A stretch of 7,940 nt of DNA, taken from contig NZ_DKLM01000114.1 in NCBI RefSeq assembly GCF_002455975.1, forward strand, positions 1 to 7,940, read 5' to 3'. Under the pieces are notes generated by a model, which saw nothing but the letters and a program-made list of their open reading frames with translations, searched no databases and was not told the origin of the DNA. This document shows positions 1-6,444 of the stretch, in pieces. Position numbers and translations under genes: made by a program. This DNA comes from Clostridium sp. UBA6640. Lineage in GTDB: Bacteria > Bacillota > Clostridia > Clostridiales > Clostridiaceae. How positions within the stretch are numbered: the stretch's first letter is position 1; every line of letters begins with the position of its first letter.

Positions 1-19
1 ACGCCCATGCTGGGCGCAC
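1..19 (-). mobile_element. Probable 5' end of a group IIC intron, cut by the window edge
   Basis: Read on the minus strand, the segment starts GTGCGCCCAGCATGGGCGT. GTGCG fits the GUGYG start of group II introns. The following arms GCGCCC and GGGCGT form a short GC-rich hairpin. From memory, the Oceanobacillus iheyensis group IIC intron begins GUGUGCCCGGCAUGGGUGC, which has the same layout; two of its G-U pairs would be C-G or G-C pairs here. The segment lies directly behind a terminator hairpin and the sequence TTTTTTAT, and group IIC introns are known to insert just downstream of such hairpins. Only 19 bases are visible, so neither the ribozyme nor a reverse transcriptase gene can be seen. 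It could instead be an unrelated small GC-rich hairpin. Confidence 0.55.
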
Positions 20-57
20 ATAAAAAATGGATAAGGAAAATTTCCTTATCCATTTTT
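20..57 (-). terminator. Intrinsic terminator of the racemase gene
   Basis: Positions 23-57 are a perfect inverted repeat centred on position 40 (arm TGGATAAGG against CCTTATCCA, extended by A/T pairs). On the minus strand it is followed by TTTTTTAT. It lies about 50 bases beyond the stop codon of the DapF-fold gene. T-runs on both sides mean it could also stop transcription in the other direction. It appears to be the landing site of the putative intron at positions 1-19. Confidence 0.85.
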
Positions 58-109
58 CTATTTATTAAAAGCCTAAGCCAAAATGTAATAACCTTAATGA
101 TGCTAATTC

Positions 110-859
110 TTACTCAATATAAAGTACTTTTATTTTGCTTTTTAATGATACAAATTCTTTTGAAACTTTAACCAATATTAATTCTCCTGTTACTTGCTCG
201 ATTTCATTTATCCCAGTAACAACCGCAACTGCAATGGAACCAGAGCCACAAGAAGTTTCATAATAAAAGGTATTGACTTCATTTACCCAAATAATAGGAT
301 GGATTTTCACTGGTTTACTTTCTCTTTTTGTATACCAAACTACACCTACAGCACTTTTTCTTAAAAGGTCTAATTCACTAGTGATTTCCTTATGAATATT
401 TTTATAATTACTGGGTAATTCCCCCTCAATAACAATATGAACGATTCCACCAAGGTCAACTAAAAATCCCTGTGTGCCATTAGAAAGTTTAACTTCTCTT
501 GAAAGTATATTCATTCCATTAAATATACTTTCAACATCATATTCATTATCAGAATATTTATTTATATTTGAATGAACAATGCCATTAAATCCAGAGACAG
601 TGAAATCAACTATTGATTCTTTTTTTAATATGGAAAAAATTGCTGCTGCAGCTCGTGACGCATTTCCACAAAACTCGCCTCCAGCCATTTCAAAATGTGA
701 ATCCCTTAGAATAAGAAAGCCGGACTGTTCAACTTCAAAATTCTCATGCTTATTTACTAGTTCATTACCATTACTTCTATACCATTCTCTAGTTTTCGAA
801 TTTTCAATAATTTGAATTGCTGTAGTATTTCCTCCTGCTGCACTTACTAAATACTTCAT
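110..859 (-). CDS. DapF-fold, cofactor-independent amino-acid racemase/epimerase, CntK-like
   Basis: Predicted 249-residue cytosolic enzyme of the DapF superfamily, which inverts alpha-carbons with two opposed cysteines and no PLP. The N-terminal half has the GGNTTA loop (residues 9-14, matching GxGNDF of DapF) and the first catalytic cysteine, Cys64, in GGEFCGNASRA. The second half has Cys204 in YYETSCGSGS. The ERGxGET segment that precedes the second cysteine in true DapF and helps hold diaminopimelate is replaced by NTFYYET, so DAP epimerase is unlikely. The GGEFCGNA, ETSCGSG and terminal YIE pattern recalls Staphylococcus aureus CntK, the histidine racemase of staphylopine synthesis; histidine as substrate is inference. 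The start at 859 is chosen because AAGGGG lies 9 bases upstream; an in-frame ATG at 895 has no ribosome binding site. No cntL- or cntM-like partner is visible; any such gene would lie left of the window. The gene appears to be a single-gene unit. Confidence 0.85.
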   Translation of the reverse strand: MKYLVSAAGGNTTAIQIIENSKTREWYRSNGNELVNKHENFEVEQSGFLILRDSHFEMAGGEFCGNASRAAAAIFSILKKESIVDFTVSGFNGIVHSNINKYSDNEYDVESIFNGMNILSREVKLSNGTQGFLVDLGGIVHIVIEGELPSNYKNIHKEITSELDLLRKSAVGVVWYTKRESKPVKIHPIIWVNEVNTFYYETSCGSGSIAVAVVTGINEIEQVTGELILVKVSKEFVSLKSKIKVLYIE

Positions 860-894
860 ATTACCATTCCCCTTATATAATTTTTTACTGATCA

Positions 895-908
895 TGTTTA
901 TATAAACA
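895..908. promoter_or_regulatory. 14-bp perfect palindrome upstream of the racemase gene
   Basis: TGTTTATATAAACA is a perfect palindrome ending 36 bases before the chosen start codon of the racemase gene. Its position suits an operator. The surrounding DNA is so AT-rich that chance is a real alternative, and I do not recognise the binding protein. I found no convincing -35/-10 pair for this gene. Confidence 0.3.
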
Positions 909-1065
909 AATTATTTAAAAATATACTTAATTAAATTAATCGTAAAATTTTTATAAGTTTTTAATTATGATAAATCAGATGTTTTTATAATGGGATAATT
1001 AGAAATTTACTGGATTGTTACAACTAATATCTATATAGAGAAACTACTTTAAAAACCATTTCTTT
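909..1065. other. AT-rich spacer between the racemase gene and the ccpA terminator
   Basis: No open frame with a ribosome binding site was found on either strand, and no tRNA or structured RNA was recognised. It must hold the promoter of the racemase gene unless ccpA transcription reads through, but no clear -35/-10 pair stands out. Confidence 0.5.
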
Positions 1066-1103
1066 TTAAAACAAAAACAGGATTTGCTTGCGCAAATCCT
1101 GTT
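1066..1103 (-). terminator. Intrinsic terminator of ccpA
   Basis: The 12-bp stem 1076-1087 / 1092-1103 (CAGGATTTGC against GCAAATCCTG plus two A-T pairs) closes a 4-base loop. On the minus strand it is followed by TTTTTGTTTT. It lies about 100 bases after the ccpA stop codon and separates that gene from the racemase gene. Confidence 0.9.
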
Positions 1104-1205
1104 AATTTATAATATCTACCGCAAGACTTTCATTTATTTTCCTAAAAACATTCTATAATTTTAAAATAATTTTTTGTAGAAAATACCTTTTAAAAGAAAG
1201 CCATT

Positions 1206-2201
1206 CTATTTACAAGAGCTTCTCTCTATTATTTCATAAGGTAGAACGAAGTATTTTTTATCTATCTCTTCCTTATTTATTATTTTTATAAGTAATCTCA
1301 TGCTCATTGATCCCATATCATAAAGTGGTTGTGATATAGTTGTTAAGGTTGGGTAATACATAGAAGCTAGATCCGTATCACTAAATCCCATAACATCTAC
1401 GTCATTAGGTACAGATATATTCTTCTCTCTCAGCGCATTAATAACCCCTACTGCCACTTCATCACTTCCACAAAATACAGCATCTACTTCATTATTTTCA
1501 AGTATAGTGTTTATTCCTTTATATCCTTCTTGAGCATTTAAAGAAGAAAAATAAACTAGAGATTCATCAAATTCAAGTTTTTCCTCTACTGCACTTTTAT
1601 AGCCTTTGAAAAGTTTTTCGTAATTTCCACCATACATTGATGGAAAGAATCCTATAAAAGCAACTTTTTTATTTCCCTTATCAATTAAATAGTTAGTTGC
1701 ATCATATGCTGCTTTATAATTATCTATAGTTACACTTGGGTATTTACCCTTCTTATCACCTGTACCTACAGATACAATTGGTAGTTCAAGTTCATCAATA
1801 AGCTCCGCAACTTCATCTACAAGAGCATTACCTATATAAACAACTCCATCTACCATCTTCTCTTTTAACATTCTAAAGCTTTCTTTTTCTCTTTCTAAGT
1901 CTAGATCTGTATTGCAAAGCATTATGTTATAGTTATAGATATTTGCAACATCCTCTGCACCTCTAACCACTTCTGGAAAAAGAGAATTCGCAATATCGGG
2001 AATTATTATTCCTATTGTACTTGACCTATGTGTCTTTAAACTTCTTGCTAAAATATTTGGTCTATATCCTAGTTTGTCTATTGCATCTAATACTTTTCTT
2101 TTCGTATCTTCATTTACAACATTTATTCCATTTAAAACTCTAGAGACAGTTGCTATTGAAACTCCCGCCTCTTTAGCTACATCTTTTATTGAAGCCGCCA
2201 C
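1206..2201 (-). CDS. ccpA: Carbon catabolite control protein A (LacI/GalR family)
   Basis: 331-residue DNA-binding regulator of the family that, with Ser-phosphorylated HPr as corepressor, represses or activates carbon-use genes at cre sites. The lacI helix-turn-helix is at residues 4-25 (SIKDVAKEAGVSIATVSRVL), the hinge helix at about 46-57 (YRPNILARSLKT), and a periplasmic-binding-like core fills the rest. The C-terminal stretch QPLYDMGSMSMRLL with Tyr294, Asp295, Arg302 and Lys306 matches the HPr-contact region of Bacillus CcpA, and RGAEDVANIYNYNIMLCNTD also matches closely. That makes CcpA more likely than a sugar-specific paralogue. The start is the GTG at 2201, 8 bases after AGGAG; a GTG at 2210 overlaps the binding site and is rejected. 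From memory, ileS and ccpA are also neighbours in Clostridium acetobutylicum, which supports the call. It has its own candidate promoter and terminator. Confidence 0.82.
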   Translation of the reverse strand: MAASIKDVAKEAGVSIATVSRVLNGINVVNEDTKRKVLDAIDKLGYRPNILARSLKTHRSSTIGIIIPDIANSLFPEVVRGAEDVANIYNYNIMLCNTDLDLEREKESFRMLKEKMVDGVVYIGNALVDEVAELIDELELPIVSVGTGDKKGKYPSVTIDNYKAAYDATNYLIDKGNKKVAFIGFFPSMYGGNYEKLFKGYKSAVEEKLEFDESLVYFSSLNAQEGYKGINTILENNEVDAVFCGSDEVAVGVINALREKNISVPNDVDVMGFSDTDLASMYYPTLTTISQPLYDMGSMSMRLLIKIINKEEIDKKYFVLPYEIIERSSCK

Positions 2202-2238
2202 GTTAATCACTCCTATTATAAATTAAGCTTTATTATTT

Positions 2239-2267
2239 ATAGTAAGTTATAGAAACATAATTTACAA
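2239..2267 (-). promoter_or_regulatory. Candidate ccpA promoter
   Basis: On the minus strand, TTGTAA (2262-2267), a 17-base spacer and TACTAT (2239-2244) give a moderate sigma-A match, with an expected leader of about 30 bases before the GTG start. No consensus cre site overlaps it, so autoregulation is not evident. Confidence 0.35.
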
Positions 2268-2303
2268 TAGTTTTTCCTAATAAAATGTATTCTATGTTAA
2301 CTA

Positions 2304-2405
2304 TTAGCTTAATCTTTCAATTTCTTTTTCTTTAAAATAGACTGCTGAAAATGTATAGGCTAAAACTGAAATTACTATTGTAGAAATAATTAATAGTTCT
2401 GACAT
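2304..2405 (-). CDS. 33-residue single-helix membrane protein, function unknown
   Basis: Short gene starting ATG at 2405, with AAGGAG spaced 8 bases upstream, and ending TAA at 2304-2306. The product begins MSELLIISTIVISV, runs as one hydrophobic helix to about residue 24 (AYTFSAVYF) and ends in a charged tail, KEKEIERLS. Charge placement predicts the N-terminus outside and the tail in the cytoplasm. A good ribosome binding site, a plausible promoter at the right distance and a well-formed membrane protein make it credible despite its size. It lies 102 bases upstream of ccpA on the same strand with no terminator between, so read-through into ccpA is possible. In size it recalls small-complex subunits such as KdpF or CydX, but no matching partner gene is in the window and I do not recognise the family. 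Confidence 0.65.
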   Translation of the reverse strand: MSELLIISTIVISVLAYTFSAVYFKEKEIERLS

Positions 2406-2443
2406 CTTACCATCTCCTTATACCCAATCTTTAACTTAACTAT

Positions 2444-2472
2444 AATATATTGGGCAATTTATTTGGTTACAA
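2444..2472 (-). promoter_or_regulatory. Candidate promoter of the 33-residue membrane protein gene
   Basis: On the minus strand, TTGTAA (2467-2472), a 17-base spacer and TATATT (2444-2449) predict a transcript starting near 2437, about 32 bases before the start codon. A 6-bp inverted repeat, CCCAAT at 2423-2428 and ATTGGG at 2449-2454, brackets the -10 and start-site region and could be an operator or a weak leader hairpin. Confidence 0.45.
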
Positions 2473-2675
2473 ATGAATTACATTTAAACAAATATAAATT
2501 TAAACTTGTAATTTTTCTTCCCTATAATATAGACGCTTTTCAAAGATAAAAAGTTTCATCATTTATTGAATTCTAATCAAATTCTAATGGCAAACCCCTA
2601 TATTTTCCATAATTGTAGTAAACTTCTTTTCTAGCCTCCTAATTTTGCATATGAGTAGCCACAATATTATTTTTT
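2473..2675. other. Spacer between the two small membrane-protein genes
   Basis: No convincing gene. On the minus strand a strong AGGAGG (2635-2640) is followed by no ATG, GTG or TTG at usual spacing. A 21-codon stop-to-stop frame behind it, ending with TAG at 2573-2575, reads like the tail of a protein (KEVYYNYGKYRGLPLEFD) but has no start. It may be a decayed small gene or coincidence. Confidence 0.35.
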
Positions 2676-2711
2676 CAATATAAAAAAGAAAAGTGATTAA
2701 TCACCTTTCTT
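2676..2711 (-). terminator. Intrinsic terminator of the 78-residue membrane protein gene
   Basis: The inverted repeat 2686-2711 (AAGAAAGGTGATTA against TAATCACTTTTCTT on the minus strand, one mismatch) is followed on that strand by a T-rich run, TTTTTTATATT when counted from the last stem pairs. It begins 37 bases after the stop codon at 2748. Confidence 0.8.
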
Positions 2712-2747
2712 AAAAACAATTATATATATGCTATTTTAAAAATTTAT

Positions 2748-2984
2748 TTATTCTATTACCTGTAATAGCTTATATACTAATATAACCTCTATTATCAATA
2801 TAATTATGTATGTAAATATTAATGGGAACAAATATCCTCGGCTCTTCTTTCTATGTTTTCCTCTTCCTTTTCCTTTTCGCTTTCCTTTTCTATTCTTTTT
2901 TGAAAAGAAGCTAAAATATATAAACATAAATAATGGTATGTTCGCTATTCCTAATATTGCTACAGATTTTATTGGGTCCTGCAT
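2748..2984 (-). CDS. 78-residue two-helix membrane protein with a lysine/arginine-rich loop
   Basis: Unrecognised small gene with AGGAG 10 bases before the ATG, a promoter upstream and a terminator downstream. The first membrane helix is at about residues 8-28 (SVAILGIANIPLFMFIYFSF) and the second at about 52-76 (LFPLIFTYIIILIIEVILVY). Between them, about residues 29-50, is a low-complexity, extremely basic stretch of Lys, Arg and Gly (KKNRKGKRKGKGRGKHRKK). The positive-inside rule puts the loop in the cytoplasm and both ends outside. The loop could bind RNA, DNA or acidic lipids, but this is inference. An overlapping plus-strand frame lacks a ribosome binding site and is discarded. No domain is recognised. 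Confidence 0.65.
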   Translation of the reverse strand: MQDPIKSVAILGIANIPLFMFIYFSFFSKKNRKGKRKGKGRGKHRKKSRGYLFPLIFTYIIILIIEVILVYKLLQVIE

Positions 2985-3028
2985 ATCCTGTCATCTCCTA
3001 AAAATTTAAATTCATCGTCTATCCATCA

Positions 3029-3057
3029 ATTTTACATCACTCTTAATCTTTTAACAA
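3029..3057 (-). promoter_or_regulatory. Candidate promoter of the 78-residue membrane protein gene
   Basis: On the minus strand, TTGTTA (3052-3057), a 17-base spacer and TAAAAT (3029-3034) predict a start near 3022, about 38 bases before the ATG. It sits just beyond the ileS terminator, which supports an independent unit. Confidence 0.5.
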
Positions 3058-3099
3058 TTTTTTTAACTTACATTTATATTTACAGCACTTACACTCTTG

Positions 3100-3150
3100 T
3101 AATATATAAAGAACCTTATTAATCAAATTTAATCTGATTAATAAGGTTCT
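3100..3150 (-). terminator. Intrinsic terminator of ileS
   Basis: Perfect 16-bp stem, 3110-3125 against 3135-3150 (AGAACCTTATTAATCA arm), with a 9-base loop. On the minus strand it is followed by TTTATATATT when counted from the last stem pair. It begins 34 bases after the ileS stop codon. The stem is strong but the T-run is broken. Confidence 0.85.
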
Positions 3151-3184
3151 AAATGTATCAAATAAAATAACTTATTTTATTTTC

Positions 3185-6100
3185 TTAAGATAACTTTTCT
3201 ACAGCAAGTTTTAAATTTTCTCCATTTATCTTAACTTCTTGATAATTAGAGTCTGCATTATAAACTATCTCAACAGCTAATGTATCCCTAGCGATTTGCT
3301 CTTCAAATTTTCTAATAACATTTTCAAGCATTTCATTTCCAGATACATATATGTTAATCTTATCTGCAACCTCAAAGCCACTTTCTTTTCTCATGTTTTG
3401 GATTTTGCTTAATATTTCTCTTACATGACCTTCTTCTCTAAGTTCCTCTGTAATATTAGTATCAAGCACAACTCCTATATCTCCTTCACCTGCAAAGGCA
3501 TATCCTTCTAAACCTTGCATTGTTACAAGTAGATTTTCAGATGTTAACTCTATCTCTGTTCCATCTACATTGATATTAACAGTCTTACCGTTGTTTATAG
3601 CTTGTGCAAGCTCCATTTGATTCATTGAACCAATAGCTTTTCTTATGCCAGGTATTAATTTACCGTAAGCTTTTCCAAGTATAGGTAAGTTCGGTTTTAT
3701 TTCAAAGTTAACATATTTTGAAATGTCAGCGCCAAGTTCAACTTCTTTTATATTAAGCTCATCTTTAACTATGTCCCCATAATATTCTGGAAGTGTTCCT
3801 ATTGAAACAAGCATCTTAGATAATGGCTGTCTGTTTTTAATATTAGCACCATTTCTTGCACTTCTTCCAAGCTTAACTATTTTATATGCTTTATCCATTT
3901 CCATTTCTAATGACTTATCTACTAAGTCTTCTCTGTATTCAGGCCATTTACATAAGTGAACACTTTCTTCAGCATTCTTATCAAAAGCAACTACTAAGTT
4001 TTGATATAACTCTTCTGTAACAAATGGTATAAATGGAGACGCTACTTTAGCTAAAGTTGTTAATACTCTATATAAAGTCATATATGCTCCTATTTTATCC
4101 TCTGTTAAATCTTCAACCCAGTATCTTGCTCTATTTCTTCTTACATACCAATTAGAAAGTTCATCTACAAAATCTTCAAGTTCTTTAGCACCTTGAGTAA
4201 TTCTATAGTTTTCTAAATGTTCATCTATAGTTTTAACTAATGTATTAAGTTTAGACATCATCCACTTATCCATTACGTTTTCTGATACAAAGTCTTCATA
4301 CTTAGTTGGATCAAATTTATCTAAATCTGCATATAAAACATAGAAAGAATAAACATTCCATAATGTTCCTATGAATTTTCTTTGTGCCTCCATAACTGCT
4401 TCTTCATAGAATCTTGAAGGAAGCCATGGTGCACTAGCTGTATAGAAATACCATCTTAGTGCATCTGCACCTTGATTTTCTAATACAGTAAATGGACTCA
4501 ATACATTTCCTTTATGTTTAGACATTTTTAATCCATCTTTGTCTAAAACGTGTCCAAGCACTATACAATTTTCAAAAGGATTTTTCTCAAAAACAGTTGT
4601 TGATATAGCAAGTAATGTATAGAACCATCCTCTTGTTTGGTCAACAGCTTCTGATATAAATTGTGCTGGGAAATTAGACTCAAATATTTCTTTATTTTCA
4701 AACGGATAGTGATATTGAGCAAATGGCATTGAACCTGAATCAAACCAACAGTCAATAACTTCTTCTACCCTCTTCATTTCTTTTTCACATTTTGGACACT
4801 TTAAATGTACATTATCTATATATGGCTTATGAAGCTCTATTCCTTCTGGTACATTTATTCCTTTTTCATGAAGTTCGCTAACACTTCCTATCATTTCTCT
4901 GTGACCACATTCACATTCCCAAATTGGAAGCGGAGTTCCCCAGTATCTATTTCTTGAAATACCCCAATCAATAACATTTTCTAAGAATTTTCCCATTCTT
5001 CCTGTTTTTACGTTATCTGGCATCCAATTAATTTTATTATTGTTCTCTAATAACTGATCTCTAACAGAAGACATTCTTACAAACCAGCTCTCTCTTGGAT
5101 AGTAAAGAAGTGGTGTATCACATCTCCAGCAATGTGGATATGAGTGTAGGAATTTTTCTCCTTTATAAAGAATATTGTTTTCTTTTAAATAAGCAACAAT
5201 TTTTTCATCTGCTTTTTTAACAAATATACCAGCCCATGGAGTTACTTTTGGAACAAATTTTCCTTCTGCATCAACTAAGTTTATCATTGGAAGATCATAA
5301 CGCTTAGCTGTTTGGTTATCCTCATCTCCATATGCAGGTGCTGTATGAACTATACCTGTACCATCTGTTAATGTTACATAGTCTGCATGAACTATATAGA
5401 ATGCTTTTTCCTCTGGAGTTTCAAATTTAAACATTTGCTCATATTCTTTTCCAAGTAAAGCTTCTCCTTTAAATTCTCCAATAACTTCATATTCTCCCTC
5501 AAGTTTATTTAAAAGTGCTCTTGAAAGTATTATATTTTCTTCATTATGAAGTACTTCTACATAATCATATTTTTTATTTACTGCTAATGCTACGTTACTT
5601 GGTAATGTCCAAGGAGTTGTTGTCCAAACTAGCACATATTTATTTTCATCTTTTAGTTTGAATTTAACATATACAGAACTATCTTTAACATCTTTATATC
5701 CTTGTGCAACCTCATGAGATGAAAGTGTAGTTCCACATCTTGGACAGTATGGCATTACTTTGTGGCCTTTATAAAGTAAATCTTTATCCCACATTTGTTT
5801 TAATGCCCACCAAACTGATTCAATGTAATCATTGTGGAAAGTTACATATGGATTATCCATATCTACCCAATAAGCCAATCTTTCAGACATTTGTCTCCAC
5901 ATTTCAACATATGTAAATACACTTTCCTTACATTGCTTAACAAACTCTTCTACACCATACTTTTCTATTTCTGGTTTACCTGAAATTCCAAGTTTCTTTT
6001 CTATTTCAAGCTCTACAGGAAGTCCATGAGTATCCCATCCTGCTTTTCTTAAAACCTTATAGCCCTTCATTACCTTATATCTTGGAATTATGTCTTTCAT

Positions 6101-6289
6101 TACTCTTGTTATAACGTGTCCTATATGAGGCTTACCATTTGCTGTTGGAGGACCATCATAAAATGTAAAATATTCACCATCTTCGTTTGAATCAAAATTC
6201 TTTTGAATTACATCTTTTTCTTCCCAAAGTTTTAATACATCTAATTCAATATCCATAAAACTCTTTGAAGAATCAATTTTCTTATACAT
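3185..6289 (-). CDS. ileS: Isoleucyl-tRNA synthetase, long KMSKH-type
   Basis: 1034-residue cytosolic class I synthetase that charges tRNA-Ile with isoleucine using ATP. Visible parts in order are the HIGH motif in GPPTANGKPHIGH (residues 46-58) and YCPRCG (181-186). The CP1 editing domain follows, with TTTPW (223-227) and HTAPAYGDED (315-324). Then come CWRC (387-390), paired cysteines at 459/461 and 498/501 that probably bind zinc, and DCWFDSGS (513-520). KMSKH at 588-592 replaces the usual KMSKS, and a helical anticodon-binding domain follows. The C-terminus (ending LAVEKLS) lacks the cysteine zinc finger of the E. coli-type enzyme. Length and KMSKH fit the eukaryote-like clade, in which natural tolerance to mupirocin is known; resistance here is inference. 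AAGGAG lies 7 bases before the ATG at 6289. Expression is set by the isoleucine T-box upstream. The gene appears intact. Confidence 0.97.
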   Translation of the reverse strand: MYKKIDSSKSFMDIELDVLKLWEEKDVIQKNFDSNEDGEYFTFYDGPPTANGKPHIGHVITRVMKDIIPRYKVMKGYKVLRKAGWDTHGLPVELEIEKKLGISGKPEIEKYGVEEFVKQCKESVFTYVEMWRQMSERLAYWVDMDNPYVTFHNDYIESVWWALKQMWDKDLLYKGHKVMPYCPRCGTTLSSHEVAQGYKDVKDSSVYVKFKLKDENKYVLVWTTTPWTLPSNVALAVNKKYDYVEVLHNEENIILSRALLNKLEGEYEVIGEFKGEALLGKEYEQMFKFETPEEKAFYIVHADYVTLTDGTGIVHTAPAYGDEDNQTAKRYDLPMINLVDAEGKFVPKVTPWAGIFVKKADEKIVAYLKENNILYKGEKFLHSYPHCWRCDTPLLYYPRESWFVRMSSVRDQLLENNNKINWMPDNVKTGRMGKFLENVIDWGISRNRYWGTPLPIWECECGHREMIGSVSELHEKGINVPEGIELHKPYIDNVHLKCPKCEKEMKRVEEVIDCWFDSGSMPFAQYHYPFENKEIFESNFPAQFISEAVDQTRGWFYTLLAISTTVFEKNPFENCIVLGHVLDKDGLKMSKHKGNVLSPFTVLENQGADALRWYFYTASAPWLPSRFYEEAVMEAQRKFIGTLWNVYSFYVLYADLDKFDPTKYEDFVSENVMDKWMMSKLNTLVKTIDEHLENYRITQGAKELEDFVDELSNWYVRRNRARYWVEDLTEDKIGAYMTLYRVLTTLAKVASPFIPFVTEELYQNLVVAFDKNAEESVHLCKWPEYREDLVDKSLEMEMDKAYKIVKLGRSARNGANIKNRQPLSKMLVSIGTLPEYYGDIVKDELNIKEVELGADISKYVNFEIKPNLPILGKAYGKLIPGIRKAIGSMNQMELAQAINNGKTVNINVDGTEIELTSENLLVTMQGLEGYAFAGEGDIGVVLDTNITEELREEGHVREILSKIQNMRKESGFEVADKINIYVSGNEMLENVIRKFEEQIARDTLAVEIVYNADSNYQEVKINGENLKLAVEKLS

Positions 6290-6410
6290 AGTAAATCTCC
6301 TTCCTAATATTTAATCTATATTTTATTGTAATCTATACTAACGATAATAAGATTAATCCTCATTACTATCATTAACACAATACATACTTACTATAATGAA
6401 ATATATTTTA

Positions 6411-6444
6411 AAAAATAAAAAACTCCGTCCTAAATAGGACGAAG
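6411..6444 (-). terminator. Regulated terminator of the T-box leader
   Basis: On the minus strand, CTTCGTCC pairs with GGACGGAG (one G-U pair) around a TATTTA loop, followed by a T-run from 6422 leftward. It shares CTTCG and CCTAT with the antiterminator, so the two folds exclude each other. Confidence 0.93.

Noticed and set aside
579..815. Plus-strand open frame opposite the racemase gene
   Set aside because: Antisense shadow of a clear gene, with no ribosome binding site and no protein-like motif.
110..859. Annotation as diaminopimelate epimerase (dapF)
   Set aside because: The fold and cysteines fit, but the ERGxGET segment before the second cysteine is absent, and the motif details are closer to CntK.
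860..895. Longer racemase start at the in-frame ATG at 895
   Set aside because: No ribosome binding site precedes it, while AAGGGG is correctly spaced before the ATG at 859, where the family-type N-terminus begins.
2202..2210. Upstream GTG start for ccpA at 2210
   Set aside because: It overlaps the AGGAG binding site; the GTG at 2201 is 8 bases from it and gives the normal CcpA N-terminus.
2239..2472. CcpA (cre) operator sites near ccpA and the small gene
   Set aside because: No match to the cre consensus; TGTAA and TTAC words occur but are expected in DNA this AT-rich.
2806..3009. Plus-strand open frame opposite the 78-residue gene
   Set aside because: No ribosome binding site; its Phe/Pro-rich run is the complement of the Lys/Arg codons on the minus strand, where promoter, binding site and terminator support the gene.
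4561..4755. Minus-strand 64-codon frame inside ileS
   Set aside because: Out-of-frame shadow of the conserved ileS coding sequence.
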